A DNA stretch of 47,522 nt from an uncultured Prevotellaceae bacterium (GCA_900320245.1 ONRP01000031.1:1-47522); one strand, 5' to 3'. Positions 23,934 through 33,654 are shown, counted from the first letter of the stretch. The notes: generated by a model from the sequence alone, not told the origin. Numbers and translations: made by a program.

Positions 23934-25079
23934 TTATCCGAAGGTGCGCTTGAGCCAGATGCTCATGAAGCGGTCATAGACGATGTAGCCGCGTGGCGTG
24001 CGGTAGACTATCTCCTTCTCGGTAAGGCCCCTCAAGGCCGACTGCACGACGCTGGCCGAGGCCATGTTGTGCTGCCTGATGAAACGCCCGCCCGTAGGTT
24101 CGGCAACGATGCCCTCGCTGGCGATGGCCTTGAGCAGGTTGAACTGGTTGGACGACAGAAACTGCGCCAGACTCTCGTATTGCGGCGCCCTGGATTCCAC
24201 CACATGGACAATCTCACGGTTCACCTCCTTCATCGACTTGACATGGATGCAGTTGTCATAGAGACGGTTGAGCACGCTCTGTATGTACCAGGTGTGGCCC
24301 TCGAAACAGTCATAGAGTTGGATGAAGGAGTCATGGTCCAGGCTGCCGCGCTTCTTCTCAAAGAAGTGTTTGGCAAAGTCGTAGTACACCTCCTTGTCGA
24401 GCGCCTTGAGGTCCATCATCTCGGTGCTCTGGAAGAAGGGGCGCTGCGGCGACCCGAACATCTCGGCCATCAGGCGGAACTTGCTGCCGGCAAAGATGAA
24501 ATGGACACCGCTTGCAAACTGGATGTGGGAGCGGAGCAAGGCCTCGGTGCCCGTCTCGGGATAATTGGCAATCTGCTGAAACTCGTCGATAGCGATGTAG
24601 ATGTCGCGCTTGCTGGCCGACAGCAGGTCAAAAATCTGCTGGATAGTCAACTGCGAGCGCGAGGGTTCGACGGTAATCGACATCTTGGGCAGTCCCGTGA
24701 AGGGGTCGTTGGTAAAGACCGGGCGCAGGCTGCTCAGCACGTGGGCGGCCTTCTGCAGAAAGGATCTCTCCTTCTGCGCAAAGCCATTGAAGACCACAGC
24801 GCCGAACATCTCGGTAAAATCCTGCAGATTCTTGGTCGCAAAGATGTCCAAATACAGGCAAATCGCGTTCTTATTATGCTTTTCAATATGGTAAAACAGG
24901 TTCTTGATAAGACCCGTTTTGCCTATTCTGCGTGGCGAAACAAGGGTAATATTGCGGCCATTCTCGAAATGATTGAGCATTTCGGCCGTCTCCCGTTGGC
25001 GGTCGCAGAAATATTCAGGACTCACATAGCCCTGATTAACAAATGGATTCTTGATTTTTATCGCCTGTTTCTTTGCCAT
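23934..25079 (-). CDS. AAA+ ATPase of the archaeal-type ATPase_2 family
   Basis: The 381-residue product has Walker A SPRRIGKTG (48-56), Walker B YIAIDEFQQI (161-170), a sensor-like FIFAGSKFRLM (about 195-205), an ATPase_2/STAND-like middle region and a C-terminal winged-helix-like part (FNLLKAIASEGIV, then SVVQSALRGLTEKEIVY). Such single-gene ATPases are common in Bacteroidetes and some archaea; their substrate is unknown. The upstream 25080-25195 is AT-rich and contains TTACGTAA but no clear -7 box. It may be cotranscribed with the GYF gene downstream. Confidence 0.85.
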   Translation of the reverse strand: MAKKQAIKIKNPFVNQGYVSPEYFCDRQRETAEMLNHFENGRNITLVSPRRIGKTGLIKNLFYHIEKHNKNAICLYLDIFATKNLQDFTEMFGAVVFNGFAQKERSFLQKAAHVLSSLRPVFTNDPFTGLPKMSITVEPSRSQLTIQQIFDLLSASKRDIYIAIDEFQQIANYPETGTEALLRSHIQFASGVHFIFAGSKFRLMAEMFGSPQRPFFQSTEMMDLKALDKEVYYDFAKHFFEKKRGSLDHDSFIQLYDCFEGHTWYIQSVLNRLYDNCIHVKSMKEVNREIVHVVESRAPQYESLAQFLSSNQFNLLKAIASEGIVAEPTGGRFIRQHNMASASVVQSALRGLTEKEIVYRTPRGYIVYDRFMSIWLKRTFG

Positions 25080-25195
25080 AAATCATTATCAGTAATCAAT
25101 TATTAAATTTTAATAATGCAAATTACGTAATTATTTTTTGATTACACAAATTTTTCAGACGATATTTTGGTGCAGCGGCCGCCAGGGCCGGGGCG

Positions 25196-25930
25196 TCACT
25201 TGTTGTTGATGAAGTCCTGGAAAGCCTGCTTGTAACTGTCGCCGATGGGGATGTAGACGTCGCCAAAGACGATGCGGTTGCGCTCAATCTCGCGGATCTT
25301 GCTCTTCTGGACGATGAACGAGCGGTGCACCCTGATGAAACGCGAGGCGGGCAGCATCTGCTCGATGGCCTTCATGTTCATCAGCGACAAGATGGGATGC
25401 GGCGACTGCTCGGTGTAGATTTTCACATAGTCCTTCAAGCCCTCGATGTAGCGGATATCGTCCAGGTCTATCTGCAGCAGTTTGTACTCGCTCTTGACAA
25501 AGATGCTGCGCTGTTCCTCCTCGGGCGCGGGAGCGGCGGCCTGTGCCTGCTGCTCGTTCTGCTGCACGAGTTGGAACCACTGCAGGGCCTTGTTGCTCGC
25601 CTCAAGGAAGTCGGCGTAACTGATGGGTTTCAACAGATAGTCCAACGCATTGACGCGGAAACCGTCCACGGCATACTGGTTGAAGGCGGTGGTGAAGACG
25701 ATGCGTGTGTTCTCGGGCACCATCTTACTCAACTCCAAGCCGTTGAGTTCGGGCATCTGGATGTCGAGGAACAGCAGGTCGACAGGCTCCTCGCCGATGC
25801 CGTGGAGGGCATCGGTGGCGTTGCTGTACTTGCCGCACAGTTCCAGAAACGGTATCTTTTTCACATAACTCGCCAGCAGTTCCACCGCCAGCGGTTCGTC
25901 GTCGACTATGGCACACTTGATGATCATGAC
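25196..25930 (-). CDS. LytTR-family response regulator
   Basis: With the start at 25930 the product is 244 residues: a receiver domain (about 1-120) with acidic DDE at 9-11, phospho-acceptor Asp55 in LFLDIQMPELNG and Lys100 in YLLKP, then a LytTR DNA-binding domain (about 140-240, with ILSLMNMKAIEQMLP and FIRVHRSFIV). A Gln/Ala/Glu-rich linker joins them. It pairs with the kinase whose gene overlaps it by 7 bases. The frame runs upstream through the kinase gene, so the start was chosen at MIIKCAIVDDEP. Target genes are not evident. Confidence 0.94.
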   Translation of the reverse strand, partial: VMIIKCAIVDDEPLAVELLASYVKKIPFLELCGKYSNATDALHGIGEEPVDLLFLDIQMPELNGLELSKMVPENTRIVFTTAFNQYAVDGFRVNALDYLLKPISYADFLEASNKALQWFQLVQQNEQQAQAAAPAPEEEQRSIFVKSEYKLLQIDLDDIRYIEGLKDYVKIYTEQSPHPILSLMNMKAIEQMLPASRFIRVHRSFIVQKSKIREIERNRIVFGDVYIPIGDSYKQAFQDFINNK

Positions 25931-27018
25931 TTTTGTTCTTTCTTGATGATTATTTTGGAATGATACTGCTTGCCGTCGGCCGTCGTGCCCTTTTCCCAGG
26001 TGTAGCGGTCGGGGTACATCAGTTCCAGGCGGCGGCTCACCTGCTCCAGGCCGATGCCCGATCCGCTCTTGTCGTTCTCGCGCTTGGGATAGCAGGTGTT
26101 GGTGATTTCGCAGGTGATATCCCCGTTCACCTGGTTCAGGTCGATTTTGATTTCGCCGGAGCCCTGCGGCGAGATGCCGTGCTTGAAGGCATTCTCGATG
26201 AGCGAGATGAAGATGAGCGGCGCCACGGGAGTGGAGTCGTTGGGTGCGACATTCAGGTTGGCATCGATTTTCACGTTGTCGGTCACGCGGATTTTCATCA
26301 ACTCGATATAGTTGCGCATGAAGTCGGCCTCCTTGCACAGCGGCACGAAGTCCTGCTGGTTCTCGTAGAGCACATGGCGCAGCAGTCTGCTCAACTCGCC
26401 GACGGCGGTCTGTGCCTTCTCCTGGTCAAAGGCGATGAGGGCGTAGATGTTGTTGAGCGTATTGAGCAGGAAGTGGGGGTTCAACTGGTTGCGCAGGTTG
26501 CTCAGTTCGGCCTCGGCTCGTGCCGCCTCGGCCTCCTTGCGGGCCTCCTCGATGTGTTGCCAGCGACGATACATGCGCACAGCCACCGCCAGGGCGATGC
26601 ACAGGACAAGCCACACGATAAGATAGAAGTAGCGCGCCATGCGCAGTGGACGTTTGCCAGCGGGACCAGGAGCCCTATTGGCCAATTCGGGCAGCCACTG
26701 CTGACACATGAGGTGCCACACATCAATGAAGAGCAAACACAGCACCAACGCAAGCAGGTTGATGACCACAAAACTCTTCCAGTCCCGCTTCTTGATCATG
26801 AAACGGGGCACTACCCACAAATAGTTCAGATAGAACATGAACATACAGGCCAATGGTCCTCCCAGGCCTCGTATAAACCGGTTCCATGCCATCGCCCACG
26901 TGTCTTCAGAACTGTGGAAAAACAGGGGGGCAACGATGACCACCGCCCAGCACAGCAGGTGCAGAACCAAGTAGCGGTAACTTGTCTTGTGCGTATCAAG
27001 TCCGTTATTCATCTCCAT
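25924..27018 (-). CDS. LytS-like sensor histidine kinase
   Basis: The 364-residue product has four membrane segments (about 14-34, 52-70, 82-102 and 130-149), a short coiled coil (about 153-175), the His_kinase (PF06580-type) motif LRNQLNPHFLLNTLNNIYA with His182, and an HATPase domain (LIFISLIENAFKHGIS about 275-290, then SGIGLEQVSRRLELMY). It senses an unknown signal and phosphorylates the LytTR regulator encoded immediately downstream. There is no large periplasmic sensor domain. A consensus promoter lies at 27041-27072. Confidence 0.94.
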   Translation of the reverse strand: MEMNNGLDTHKTSYRYLVLHLLCWAVVIVAPLFFHSSEDTWAMAWNRFIRGLGGPLACMFMFYLNYLWVVPRFMIKKRDWKSFVVINLLALVLCLLFIDVWHLMCQQWLPELANRAPGPAGKRPLRMARYFYLIVWLVLCIALAVAVRMYRRWQHIEEARKEAEAARAEAELSNLRNQLNPHFLLNTLNNIYALIAFDQEKAQTAVGELSRLLRHVLYENQQDFVPLCKEADFMRNYIELMKIRVTDNVKIDANLNVAPNDSTPVAPLIFISLIENAFKHGISPQGSGEIKIDLNQVNGDITCEITNTCYPKRENDKSGSGIGLEQVSRRLELMYPDRYTWEKGTTADGKQYHSKIIIKKEQKS

Positions 27019-27040
27019 AACAGTTTTTTATAACATATCG

Positions 27041-27072
27041 CAAAGATAGTCAACGATTCCCGCCTTTACAAA
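27041..27072 (-). promoter_or_regulatory. promoter of the kinase/regulator operon
   Basis: On the minus strand TTTG (27072-27069), a 20-base spacer and TATCTTTG (27048-27041) match the Bacteroidetes consensus, 22 bases before the kinase ATG. Confidence 0.75.
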
Positions 27073-27209
27073 AATAATAGACAAAAAAAGGAATTTATCA
27101 CGACGAAAACCGTAAAACCCCATGACAAACAAGGCGATGCCTCACGGCCATCAGCCGCTGACACTACCCTGCCACAGCGGTACCACGACGAGCGGCAGGC
27201 CGACAACAG

Positions 27210-27242
27210 GCGGGGCAGCCGCCGCAATGGTGACTGCCCCGC
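27210..27242 (-). terminator. hairpin after the endonuclease gene
   Basis: GCGGGGCAG pairs with CTGCCCCGC over a 15-base loop, 22 bases after the stop at 27265 on the minus strand. The tail is not T-rich, so its termination strength is uncertain. Confidence 0.5.
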
Positions 27243-27264
27243 TTGATGATGGATTGATGACCGA

Positions 27265-28341
27265 TTACTTGACCTCCTTCACGAGATAGATCATCGTGGG
27301 GAAGTGGTCGCTGTAGCCATTGAGGAAGACGCCTCCCGAGAAGGTGCGCAGGGGATAACCCTGACGGTCGCCCTCGCTCGAGCGCAAGAACTTGCGGTTG
27401 AGCACCTCGGCACGCAAGAAGGTCAAGGTGGGCTTGTCCTTGCTGTCATAGTTGCGCAGGAAGTAGTCGGTGAAGATAATCTGGTCAAACAGGTTCCAGT
27501 TGCCCCTGTAACCGAGCGTACCGATGCCCCTGTTGAGGATGTTCCACCACGGGTTGAAGCAGGTGCCGTCGCCCGGGCAGTCCTTGATTTCCCTCTTGGC
27601 GCCGATGGCCTCGCTGCAACTCTTGTTCTGCGGGTCATCGTTCAAGTCACCCATGAAGATGATGCCCTGGTTGGGGTCGTCGCGCAGCAGTGAGTCCATG
27701 GTCTCGCGGGCCATGCGTCCGGCAGCCTCGCGCAGGTAACTCGACTGCTCCTCGCCACCCAGTCGCGAAGGCCAGTGGTTGACAATCACCGACACCTTCT
27801 CGCCGGCAAGCATACCGGTGACACACAACTGGTCACGGGAACGGAAATCGGGATTGTCGGGCAGGTACTTGTTAATCCTCTGGTTGGTGACATTCAACAC
27901 CTTGAAGAACCTGGGATTGTACAGCAGGCCCACATCCACACCGCGGCGGTCGGGGCTGTCGTGGTGCACAATCTGGTAGTGGCGGTCCTTGAGTTCGGGC
28001 TGGCGCACGAGGTCCTGCAACACGGTGATGTTCTCAATCTCGCTCACACCGATGAGGACGGGACCCACGGCAGGCGAACCCTTGACCTCCATCTGGGAGA
28101 TGGCGTAGGCCATGTTGTGCTGTTTCTGCCAATACTTGGTGCCGTTCCACTGACGGGCGCCTTGCGGCGAGAACTCAAAGTCATACTGGCCGTTGTTATT
28201 GATGGTGTCGAACAGGTTCTCCAGGTTGTAGAACATCACGCCATACATCGTGTAGCGACGATCCGTTTCCTGGTCTTGGGCTTGGGCCAGCACCGGTGAC
28301 AGCGTCACCAGTGCCAAGGCCATGTATAATAACTTTTTCAT
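27265..28341 (-). CDS. exported endonuclease/exonuclease/phosphatase family enzyme
   Basis: The 358-residue product has a signal peptide (1-22) and an EEP fold: FYNLENLFD (Asn39, Glu41 region), ISEIEN-type GVSEIENI (about 98-105), RRGVDVGLLY (about 132-141), VNHWPSR (His189), FMGDLNDDP (Asp232, Asn234) and the final YSDHFP. These are the metal- and phosphate-binding residues of nucleases and phosphoesterases such as DNase I. With its signal peptide it would act in the periplasm or outside. It is third in line after a TonB receptor and a DUF5689 lipoprotein, suggesting breakdown of an imported or captured phosphodiester such as nucleic acid. Confidence 0.9.
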   Translation of the reverse strand: MKKLLYMALALVTLSPVLAQAQDQETDRRYTMYGVMFYNLENLFDTINNNGQYDFEFSPQGARQWNGTKYWQKQHNMAYAISQMEVKGSPAVGPVLIGVSEIENITVLQDLVRQPELKDRHYQIVHHDSPDRRGVDVGLLYNPRFFKVLNVTNQRINKYLPDNPDFRSRDQLCVTGMLAGEKVSVIVNHWPSRLGGEEQSSYLREAAGRMARETMDSLLRDDPNQGIIFMGDLNDDPQNKSCSEAIGAKREIKDCPGDGTCFNPWWNILNRGIGTLGYRGNWNLFDQIIFTDYFLRNYDSKDKPTLTFLRAEVLNRKFLRSSEGDRQGYPLRTFSGGVFLNGYSDHFPTMIYLVKEVK

Positions 28342-28433
28342 AGTTCGTATCTGTATTTAGATGTTAGACTTCAAAATTTTACCTTATGACAAGCGGTCAA
28401 GGCTAAAGTTTAAAGCAATTATCCTATGAATGA

Positions 28434-30683
28434 TTATTCTGCAGCATCCCAATTAACGTTCCAGATCGAGACGCGGTCACGGGTGTTGCCCGTAGCGTTG
28501 GACGGACACAGGTTGGTGAACTCGATGGTGAAGTCGCCATTGACCGAAACATTCTCTTCGAAGGCATAAGCGTTCTTCTGGGTCACGTTGTCGTTGGAGA
28601 TGGTCCAGGTCTTAACGACATTGCCGTTCTGCTTCACGTCGACGCGGAACTTGAGCACCTTGCCCGAGTAAGCACAGCCATAGTTGAAGCGCAACTTGGT
28701 CATGCCACCCTTCAGGACGGGCGACTTGATGGTGCCCACGCTACCGGTACCGCCGTTCATGGTCGGAGCCTTGGCGTACTCGGTGCTGGAGCCCAGGGCG
28801 TAGCCGATGAAGGAGAACACGGGGTTGCCGTCGGTAGCGCCTCCCTCGAGCAGCGTACAGTTGCTGGCAACCCAACCCTTGGTCGAGGTGTAGGTGCCCA
28901 GCGTGGTGGTGCGGGCAGGCATCGTCTCGAAGTCGGACGAGGTATCCAACTTGGGAGCGAGACCGAAGGTCACATCGTCAACACACCAGGTAGCATAGTT
29001 GGCATCCTGGGTAGCATAGAAGCGGAAACCGATGTAGTAGCAGCCGTCGGCCCACTGGCTCAGGTCAACCTCACCAGACTCCTTCCAGTCACTGTAAACG
29101 GGCGTGCCGCCAGTGGGAGTGGCGATAGCAGGATTCAGTTTCACCTTGACAGAAGCCGTGCTCGGGTCGCGGGAATCGAGGATGTAAACCTCAAAATGGC
29201 TGGTCGTGCTGCCGTAGCCGGCCACCTGGGTACGGAAGGTCAGGATCTTGCTGGCGGCATTCTGGATGTCCAGATAGGGCGTGATGAGCCAAGCATCAAA
29301 GGGAGGATTGGTGCCCTTGTAACCCGTCATGGCGGCATAGCCGTTACCCGTCTGGGTGAATACCGTCTGGTACCAAGCCTTGTCACCGCTAACCGTTACG
29401 TTGAACCAATTCTCGGGCAGTGCGGTGTCAAAGCCCTCTTCCAGCATGAGGATGGGTACCTCGGGACGCTCATAAGCATCCAGCGGGTTCAAGCCAGCCT
29501 TGCCCATGAAGGATACCAGCGGACCTTTCACCATAATCGGTTTCTTGTACAATGCAGGATAAGCCTTGAGGCTGAGTTCTTCCCTGGCCTTGGAGCCCTG
29601 GGGCAGCGGGATGATGATGCACCTGTTGATATCGGTGCAGTTGGGATCATCGGCAATCACGATGGTGTTGTCGAGTGTGGTGGGAGCCTTCCACTCGATG
29701 TCGGCATTGCCGCTGACGGTGGTCACCTCGGGACCTACAGCACCCACGATATAGCCGGTTACCCAACCCTTAGCGCCGCTATTCTGGGCTTCTACAGCCT
29801 CCACGGTCGTGTAAGGATTGCTATGGGTACCCTTACCGCCACCGCCAATCACGTCGTGGGCATCGCGCAGGTAGAACTGCCAGGTGCCCGACGAATTCTG
29901 ACGGGTAGCGTAGAAACTGAGCAGACCCACAACGTCAACGTCACCCTCGGGGAGGGTATCGGCACGGAAGTCGGCATAGTTGCTGTTGCGCACGATGAGT
30001 TGGTTGCCATCCTCGTCGGCGATGGTGCGGTTGGTCGTTGCACTGGCCTCGGCATAGGTGGTTTTACCATTGGCCTCGGTGAAGTGTACACCGCTGATGC
30101 GCACGAGTCGGCCCTGATACTTGAGCAGCGTCTCGGCATCGGTCTTGCCCTGGAAGTCGCTGATGCTGACATCAAGGGTGTCAATCTTGCTCAGGTTGGG
30201 GAGGCCGTTGAGTTCTACCATCGACTCCCACATGGCCTGGGGCAGGAAGGTTGCCTCCCACACGCTGCCGCTGGCATACCATGCGGGGTAACCCAACTGC
30301 TGCTGGCCATTGTACTTGCCCACGAAGTAATCCTTCATCGGGATCACGATTTCCTGGCCGAGGCGGTAGTTGTTGTACAGGCTGTTCTGGTTGATCGAGA
30401 TGTTGATACCAGCGCCCGACTCGTCCATGATATAAAGCGACTTGTAGATGTTGCCGCTCTCGTCACTACTGGTCACCCAACCGTGGATGACGATGTCTTC
30501 CTTGACGGTGTCAATGTAATTGACGGCGTCCTGCCAGTACTTGGCCTTGAATTCAGCGATGGTCATGTTGGGGGTGTGCTCGGCGGTGGGAATCACCATG
30601 GGCGGCTGGTCAAACTCATCATTGCAAGCAGCGGTGAACACCAACAGAAGCATCAGGCTGAGATAATAATTAAAACGTTTCAT
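28434..30683 (-). CDS. DUF5689-domain surface lipoprotein
   Basis: The 749-residue product starts with a lipoprotein signal (MKRFNYYLSLMLLLVFTAAC, lipobox TAAC). Residues about 40-270 match the DUF5689 layout (TIAEFKAKYW, HGWVTSSDESGNIYKSLYI, then DVVGLLSFY), an OB-like nucleic-acid-binding-type fold. About 278-400 resembles DUF6359 (VEAQNSGAKGWVTGYIVGA). About 410-590 is a choice-of-anchor-J-like jelly roll (LEEGFDTALPENWFNVTV) and a second beta-sandwich ends the protein. Probably an outer-surface binding partner for the TonB receptor, in the place SusD-like proteins take elsewhere. It lies 57 bases after the receptor gene and 92 before the EEP enzyme. Confidence 0.88.
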   Translation of the reverse strand: MKRFNYYLSLMLLLVFTAACNDEFDQPPMVIPTAEHTPNMTIAEFKAKYWQDAVNYIDTVKEDIVIHGWVTSSDESGNIYKSLYIMDESGAGINISINQNSLYNNYRLGQEIVIPMKDYFVGKYNGQQQLGYPAWYASGSVWEATFLPQAMWESMVELNGLPNLSKIDTLDVSISDFQGKTDAETLLKYQGRLVRISGVHFTEANGKTTYAEASATTNRTIADEDGNQLIVRNSNYADFRADTLPEGDVDVVGLLSFYATRQNSSGTWQFYLRDAHDVIGGGGKGTHSNPYTTVEAVEAQNSGAKGWVTGYIVGAVGPEVTTVSGNADIEWKAPTTLDNTIVIADDPNCTDINRCIIIPLPQGSKAREELSLKAYPALYKKPIMVKGPLVSFMGKAGLNPLDAYERPEVPILMLEEGFDTALPENWFNVTVSGDKAWYQTVFTQTGNGYAAMTGYKGTNPPFDAWLITPYLDIQNAASKILTFRTQVAGYGSTTSHFEVYILDSRDPSTASVKVKLNPAIATPTGGTPVYSDWKESGEVDLSQWADGCYYIGFRFYATQDANYATWCVDDVTFGLAPKLDTSSDFETMPARTTTLGTYTSTKGWVASNCTLLEGGATDGNPVFSFIGYALGSSTEYAKAPTMNGGTGSVGTIKSPVLKGGMTKLRFNYGCAYSGKVLKFRVDVKQNGNVVKTWTISNDNVTQKNAYAFEENVSVNGDFTIEFTNLCPSNATGNTRDRVSIWNVNWDAAE

Positions 30684-30740
30684 AGTGGTTGTATTGTTTG
30701 TTTTATTAATATCTGGTTGATTGTTGAAATTGATGAATGA

Positions 30741-33506
30741 TTAGAACTTCAGACCCAAGTTCAGGAACATCTTGAAGCCCTGTGCGTAGTAATACTTGTT
30801 GGGGAACTTGTTGGCGGTGTTGGTGATATCCTTGGTGTCGATACGACCCTGCTGATAGCCACCCGTCTGGATGTTCCTGTTGTCAAGAATGTTGTTCAGG
30901 TTCAGGTTGATGTTGAGCGATGCCGTGCGGTTGAGATAAATCACATGACCGATGCTTGCATTGATGACCAGAGCCTCGTTGAGTTTCTCCTGCTGGGTGA
31001 TGTCCTTGATCATCTGCTGGAGGTGCTCTTCGCTATTGGCCATCGTGTACAGAGTGGGCATCTCGACGTGGCGCACAGGCGAGATGCTCACATAGGAGCG
31101 GTTCATCCAAGCGCCATTCAATTCAACAAACCACTGCTTGGGGCCAGCCCAGTTGAATGCCAGCATGTAGCACTCCTGGGGCGAGCCAGCCACATAGAAG
31201 TTCTTCAGATAAACCATCTCGGTGACGTCTTCCTGCACACCGTTTTCATAACTGCGGGTGCCGATGGGACGGTTCTTGTACTGATAGCGGGCAATGTTGG
31301 CAGCGGCACTCATGGTGAGCGAGGGCGAGAGTTTGTAACTCAAACCTACCTCGACACCCTTGTACTGCTTGTGGACGCCCGTGAGCGCGAAGTTACAGAA
31401 GGTGCTGTACTGGTCGTCATAGAATGCCGTGCGCTCGGTGTTGTCACGCTGGTCGGTGAAGAATACGGTCACGATGCTCTTGAAGTTGCGGAAGTTCATC
31501 GCATAACTCAGGTCGGCCGAGAAGGTCTTCTCCACCTTGAGGTCGATGACGTCGTCCTTGGTGCGCGACGAGATGTAGGCGTCATAGGGACGCGGGGCCT
31601 CGGTGCCATAGTAGGCATGGCCCGTGAAACTGTTGCGGCCATCCAGTTTGAAGGTGATACCGGCCTTGGCGCCATAGGTCAAGAAACGGTGGGTGTCACC
31701 CTTGCCGTAGGAGTTCTCGGGAGCACGTCCGTTGCGCATCTTACCATCGCGCTGGAACTGGAAGTACTCACCCTTGACACTGGCAAACAATTCCCACTTG
31801 GCCAGGTTCAGCACCCACTGGTGCCACAACTGCGCCTTGAGGGTCAGGATATCGTAGTCGTAACCGAAACGGTCACCCTTGCCCACCTTGCGGTTGGGGT
31901 TCTCCATATCGTTCTGGGCCATGTCGGGATTCTCGGGGAAGTCGCGCTCGCTAAAGTTGTCGATGTCAAGCCAGTAGCGACCGCCCAGCAGGTCCTTGAT
32001 GGTCTTGTAGTAGGACGACAAGGTGTAGTTGGCGTTGGCACCGGTCTGCATGGTCAACTGGTTGGAGAAGCGCATGTTGAGTACCGATGACAGCGTGAAA
32101 CTCGACTGGTTGCTGTGGCGGTTCTCAAGGATGTAGGTCGAACCCTTCTCCACACCCGTCTCGTCGGCCTCAAGGTTATTCAGGTAGTTGGTCTGATAGA
32201 GGTTGTCCCAACGGATCTGGGTGTATTCGCTCTCACTGCGCCAGCGGTCGTAATAGACGTCAAACGCCTCGGTATTCACATCATAATAGGACGGCAGGTA
32301 ACGATAGTAGTCGGGGCGCGGGTCGGCAGCCTTGTGCCAGTTGAGCGCGGCCTTGCTGTAGAACGACTTGTGATAGGCGAAACCCGTGTTCAACGCAACA
32401 TGGTCGTTGGGTTTCCACAGCCAGTTCAGGATAGCGGTGGGGTCAAAGGATTCAACCACCTTGGAGTTGCGTTTCTTGCCCTCTTGCCAGCCCCAGTCAG
32501 GGCTGTACATGTTGCTGCCCACCAGTCGGCCACACTCCTCATAGATTGCCGAGTTGGCCGCGCGCTTGGTCGGTGCGCCAAAGGTCGTCAACGTCAACGA
32601 GTGCTGCGGGTTGAACACCTTCTGCAACGCGAGGAAATAACCCACGCTGTTGTAGAACGAACCGGGATACACACCCTCGTCGGCATAACGGGCCACTGCC
32701 GAAACGGTCATTGCCCAGCCGTGCTTGTTCAAGCCCGTGGCATGAGTCACCATGCCGCGCCAACGGTAGTTACCGTTGGTATAGGCAAGACTCAAACGTG
32801 TGCCGGGCGCATAATCAGCAGCAAAGGTCTTGATGTTGTTGGCACCGCCAATGCCACCAAAACCGTAGGAATTCTCCTCCAGGCCCATACCGATGGTCTT
32901 GTTCCTGAAGGCCTGATTCATACCGCCGGTCATCGAGTAGTTGAACGAGAAGCGGATTGCATCATTGAACGGAATGCCGTTGATGTAGGTCTCGGTCTTC
33001 TGGTTCTCGTAACCACGGATGCGGAAACGGGCGGTGCTGAAGGTGTAACTCGAGGCCTGGTAGAAGGGGTTGTCGGTCGCACCGCTCAGCAGCGCAATCT
33101 CTTGGGTATTTCCCTCCTCATCCTCAAGTTGCGACTCTGACAGGGCCATGTCGGCCATGGCATTGCGGAACTCCAGGGCTTGAGCGCTCTCGAAAGAAAC
33201 AGGCTCAATCTGAATGTCGCCCATGTTCTCCACCATGCCGTTGACAATGGTGATGTCACGTGACCAGTCATTGTAGCCATAAGCGAGAATCAGCAGTTGG
33301 TCAGAACCGGGGACTGCATCATCGATGATGAACAGACCCTCTGAGTCCGTCGTCGCTGCATTGCCTTGATGGTCAAGGATTACAGTCGCCCCTACAACGG
33401 GCAACCCGCTTTTGGCATCAAACACTGTGCCTTGCACACCCTGACGCTGCGCCAGCATCGGCAAGGTGGCAAAGAGTGCTAATAGCAAAAACAGTTTAAG
33501 TCTCAT
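30741..33506 (-). CDS. TonB-dependent outer-membrane receptor
   Basis: The 921-residue product has a signal peptide (1-19), a carboxypeptidase-regulatory-like domain (about 20-100, VQGTVFDAKSGLPVVGATVI), a plug region (about 130-230, with YTFSTARFRIRGYENQ and GGANNIKTF) and a 22-strand-type barrel ending in MFLNLGLKF with the usual terminal Phe. It imports a ligand across the outer membrane using TonB energy. It is not a SusC type: no SusD follows. The partner genes (DUF5689 lipoprotein and EEP phosphodiesterase/nuclease) suggest a phosphodiester or nucleic-acid-derived ligand, which is inference. Promoter at 33623-33654. Confidence 0.93.
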   Translation of the reverse strand: MRLKLFLLLALFATLPMLAQRQGVQGTVFDAKSGLPVVGATVILDHQGNAATTDSEGLFIIDDAVPGSDQLLILAYGYNDWSRDITIVNGMVENMGDIQIEPVSFESAQALEFRNAMADMALSESQLEDEEGNTQEIALLSGATDNPFYQASSYTFSTARFRIRGYENQKTETYINGIPFNDAIRFSFNYSMTGGMNQAFRNKTIGMGLEENSYGFGGIGGANNIKTFAADYAPGTRLSLAYTNGNYRWRGMVTHATGLNKHGWAMTVSAVARYADEGVYPGSFYNSVGYFLALQKVFNPQHSLTLTTFGAPTKRAANSAIYEECGRLVGSNMYSPDWGWQEGKKRNSKVVESFDPTAILNWLWKPNDHVALNTGFAYHKSFYSKAALNWHKAADPRPDYYRYLPSYYDVNTEAFDVYYDRWRSESEYTQIRWDNLYQTNYLNNLEADETGVEKGSTYILENRHSNQSSFTLSSVLNMRFSNQLTMQTGANANYTLSSYYKTIKDLLGGRYWLDIDNFSERDFPENPDMAQNDMENPNRKVGKGDRFGYDYDILTLKAQLWHQWVLNLAKWELFASVKGEYFQFQRDGKMRNGRAPENSYGKGDTHRFLTYGAKAGITFKLDGRNSFTGHAYYGTEAPRPYDAYISSRTKDDVIDLKVEKTFSADLSYAMNFRNFKSIVTVFFTDQRDNTERTAFYDDQYSTFCNFALTGVHKQYKGVEVGLSYKLSPSLTMSAAANIARYQYKNRPIGTRSYENGVQEDVTEMVYLKNFYVAGSPQECYMLAFNWAGPKQWFVELNGAWMNRSYVSISPVRHVEMPTLYTMANSEEHLQQMIKDITQQEKLNEALVINASIGHVIYLNRTASLNINLNLNNILDNRNIQTGGYQQGRIDTKDITNTANKFPNKYYYAQGFKMFLNLGLKF

Positions 33507-33622
33507 AGATTACTATAGTATTTAAAGTTACGTATATTTGCAGTACAAGAAGTCTCCCTTATTTTTAAGTTAATTTAATATAAGGTTAAGCGTCGCTGCC
33601 GTTGGGGCAGGTATTGATTTGT

Positions 33623-33654
33623 CAAAAGTACAGGTTTTTTTCTGATTTGCCAAA
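33623..33654 (-). promoter_or_regulatory. promoter of the TonB receptor operon
   Basis: On the minus strand TTTG (33654-33651), a 20-base spacer and TACTTTTG (33630-33623) fit the consensus. It would give a leader of about 110 bases before the receptor ATG, long enough for a regulatory RNA element, though I see no specific one. Confidence 0.6.

Noticed and set aside
33533-33540. TATATTTG on the plus strand before the TonB receptor
   Set aside because: Matches the -7 consensus but faces no plus-strand gene; the receptor operon reads the other way and has a better promoter at 33623.
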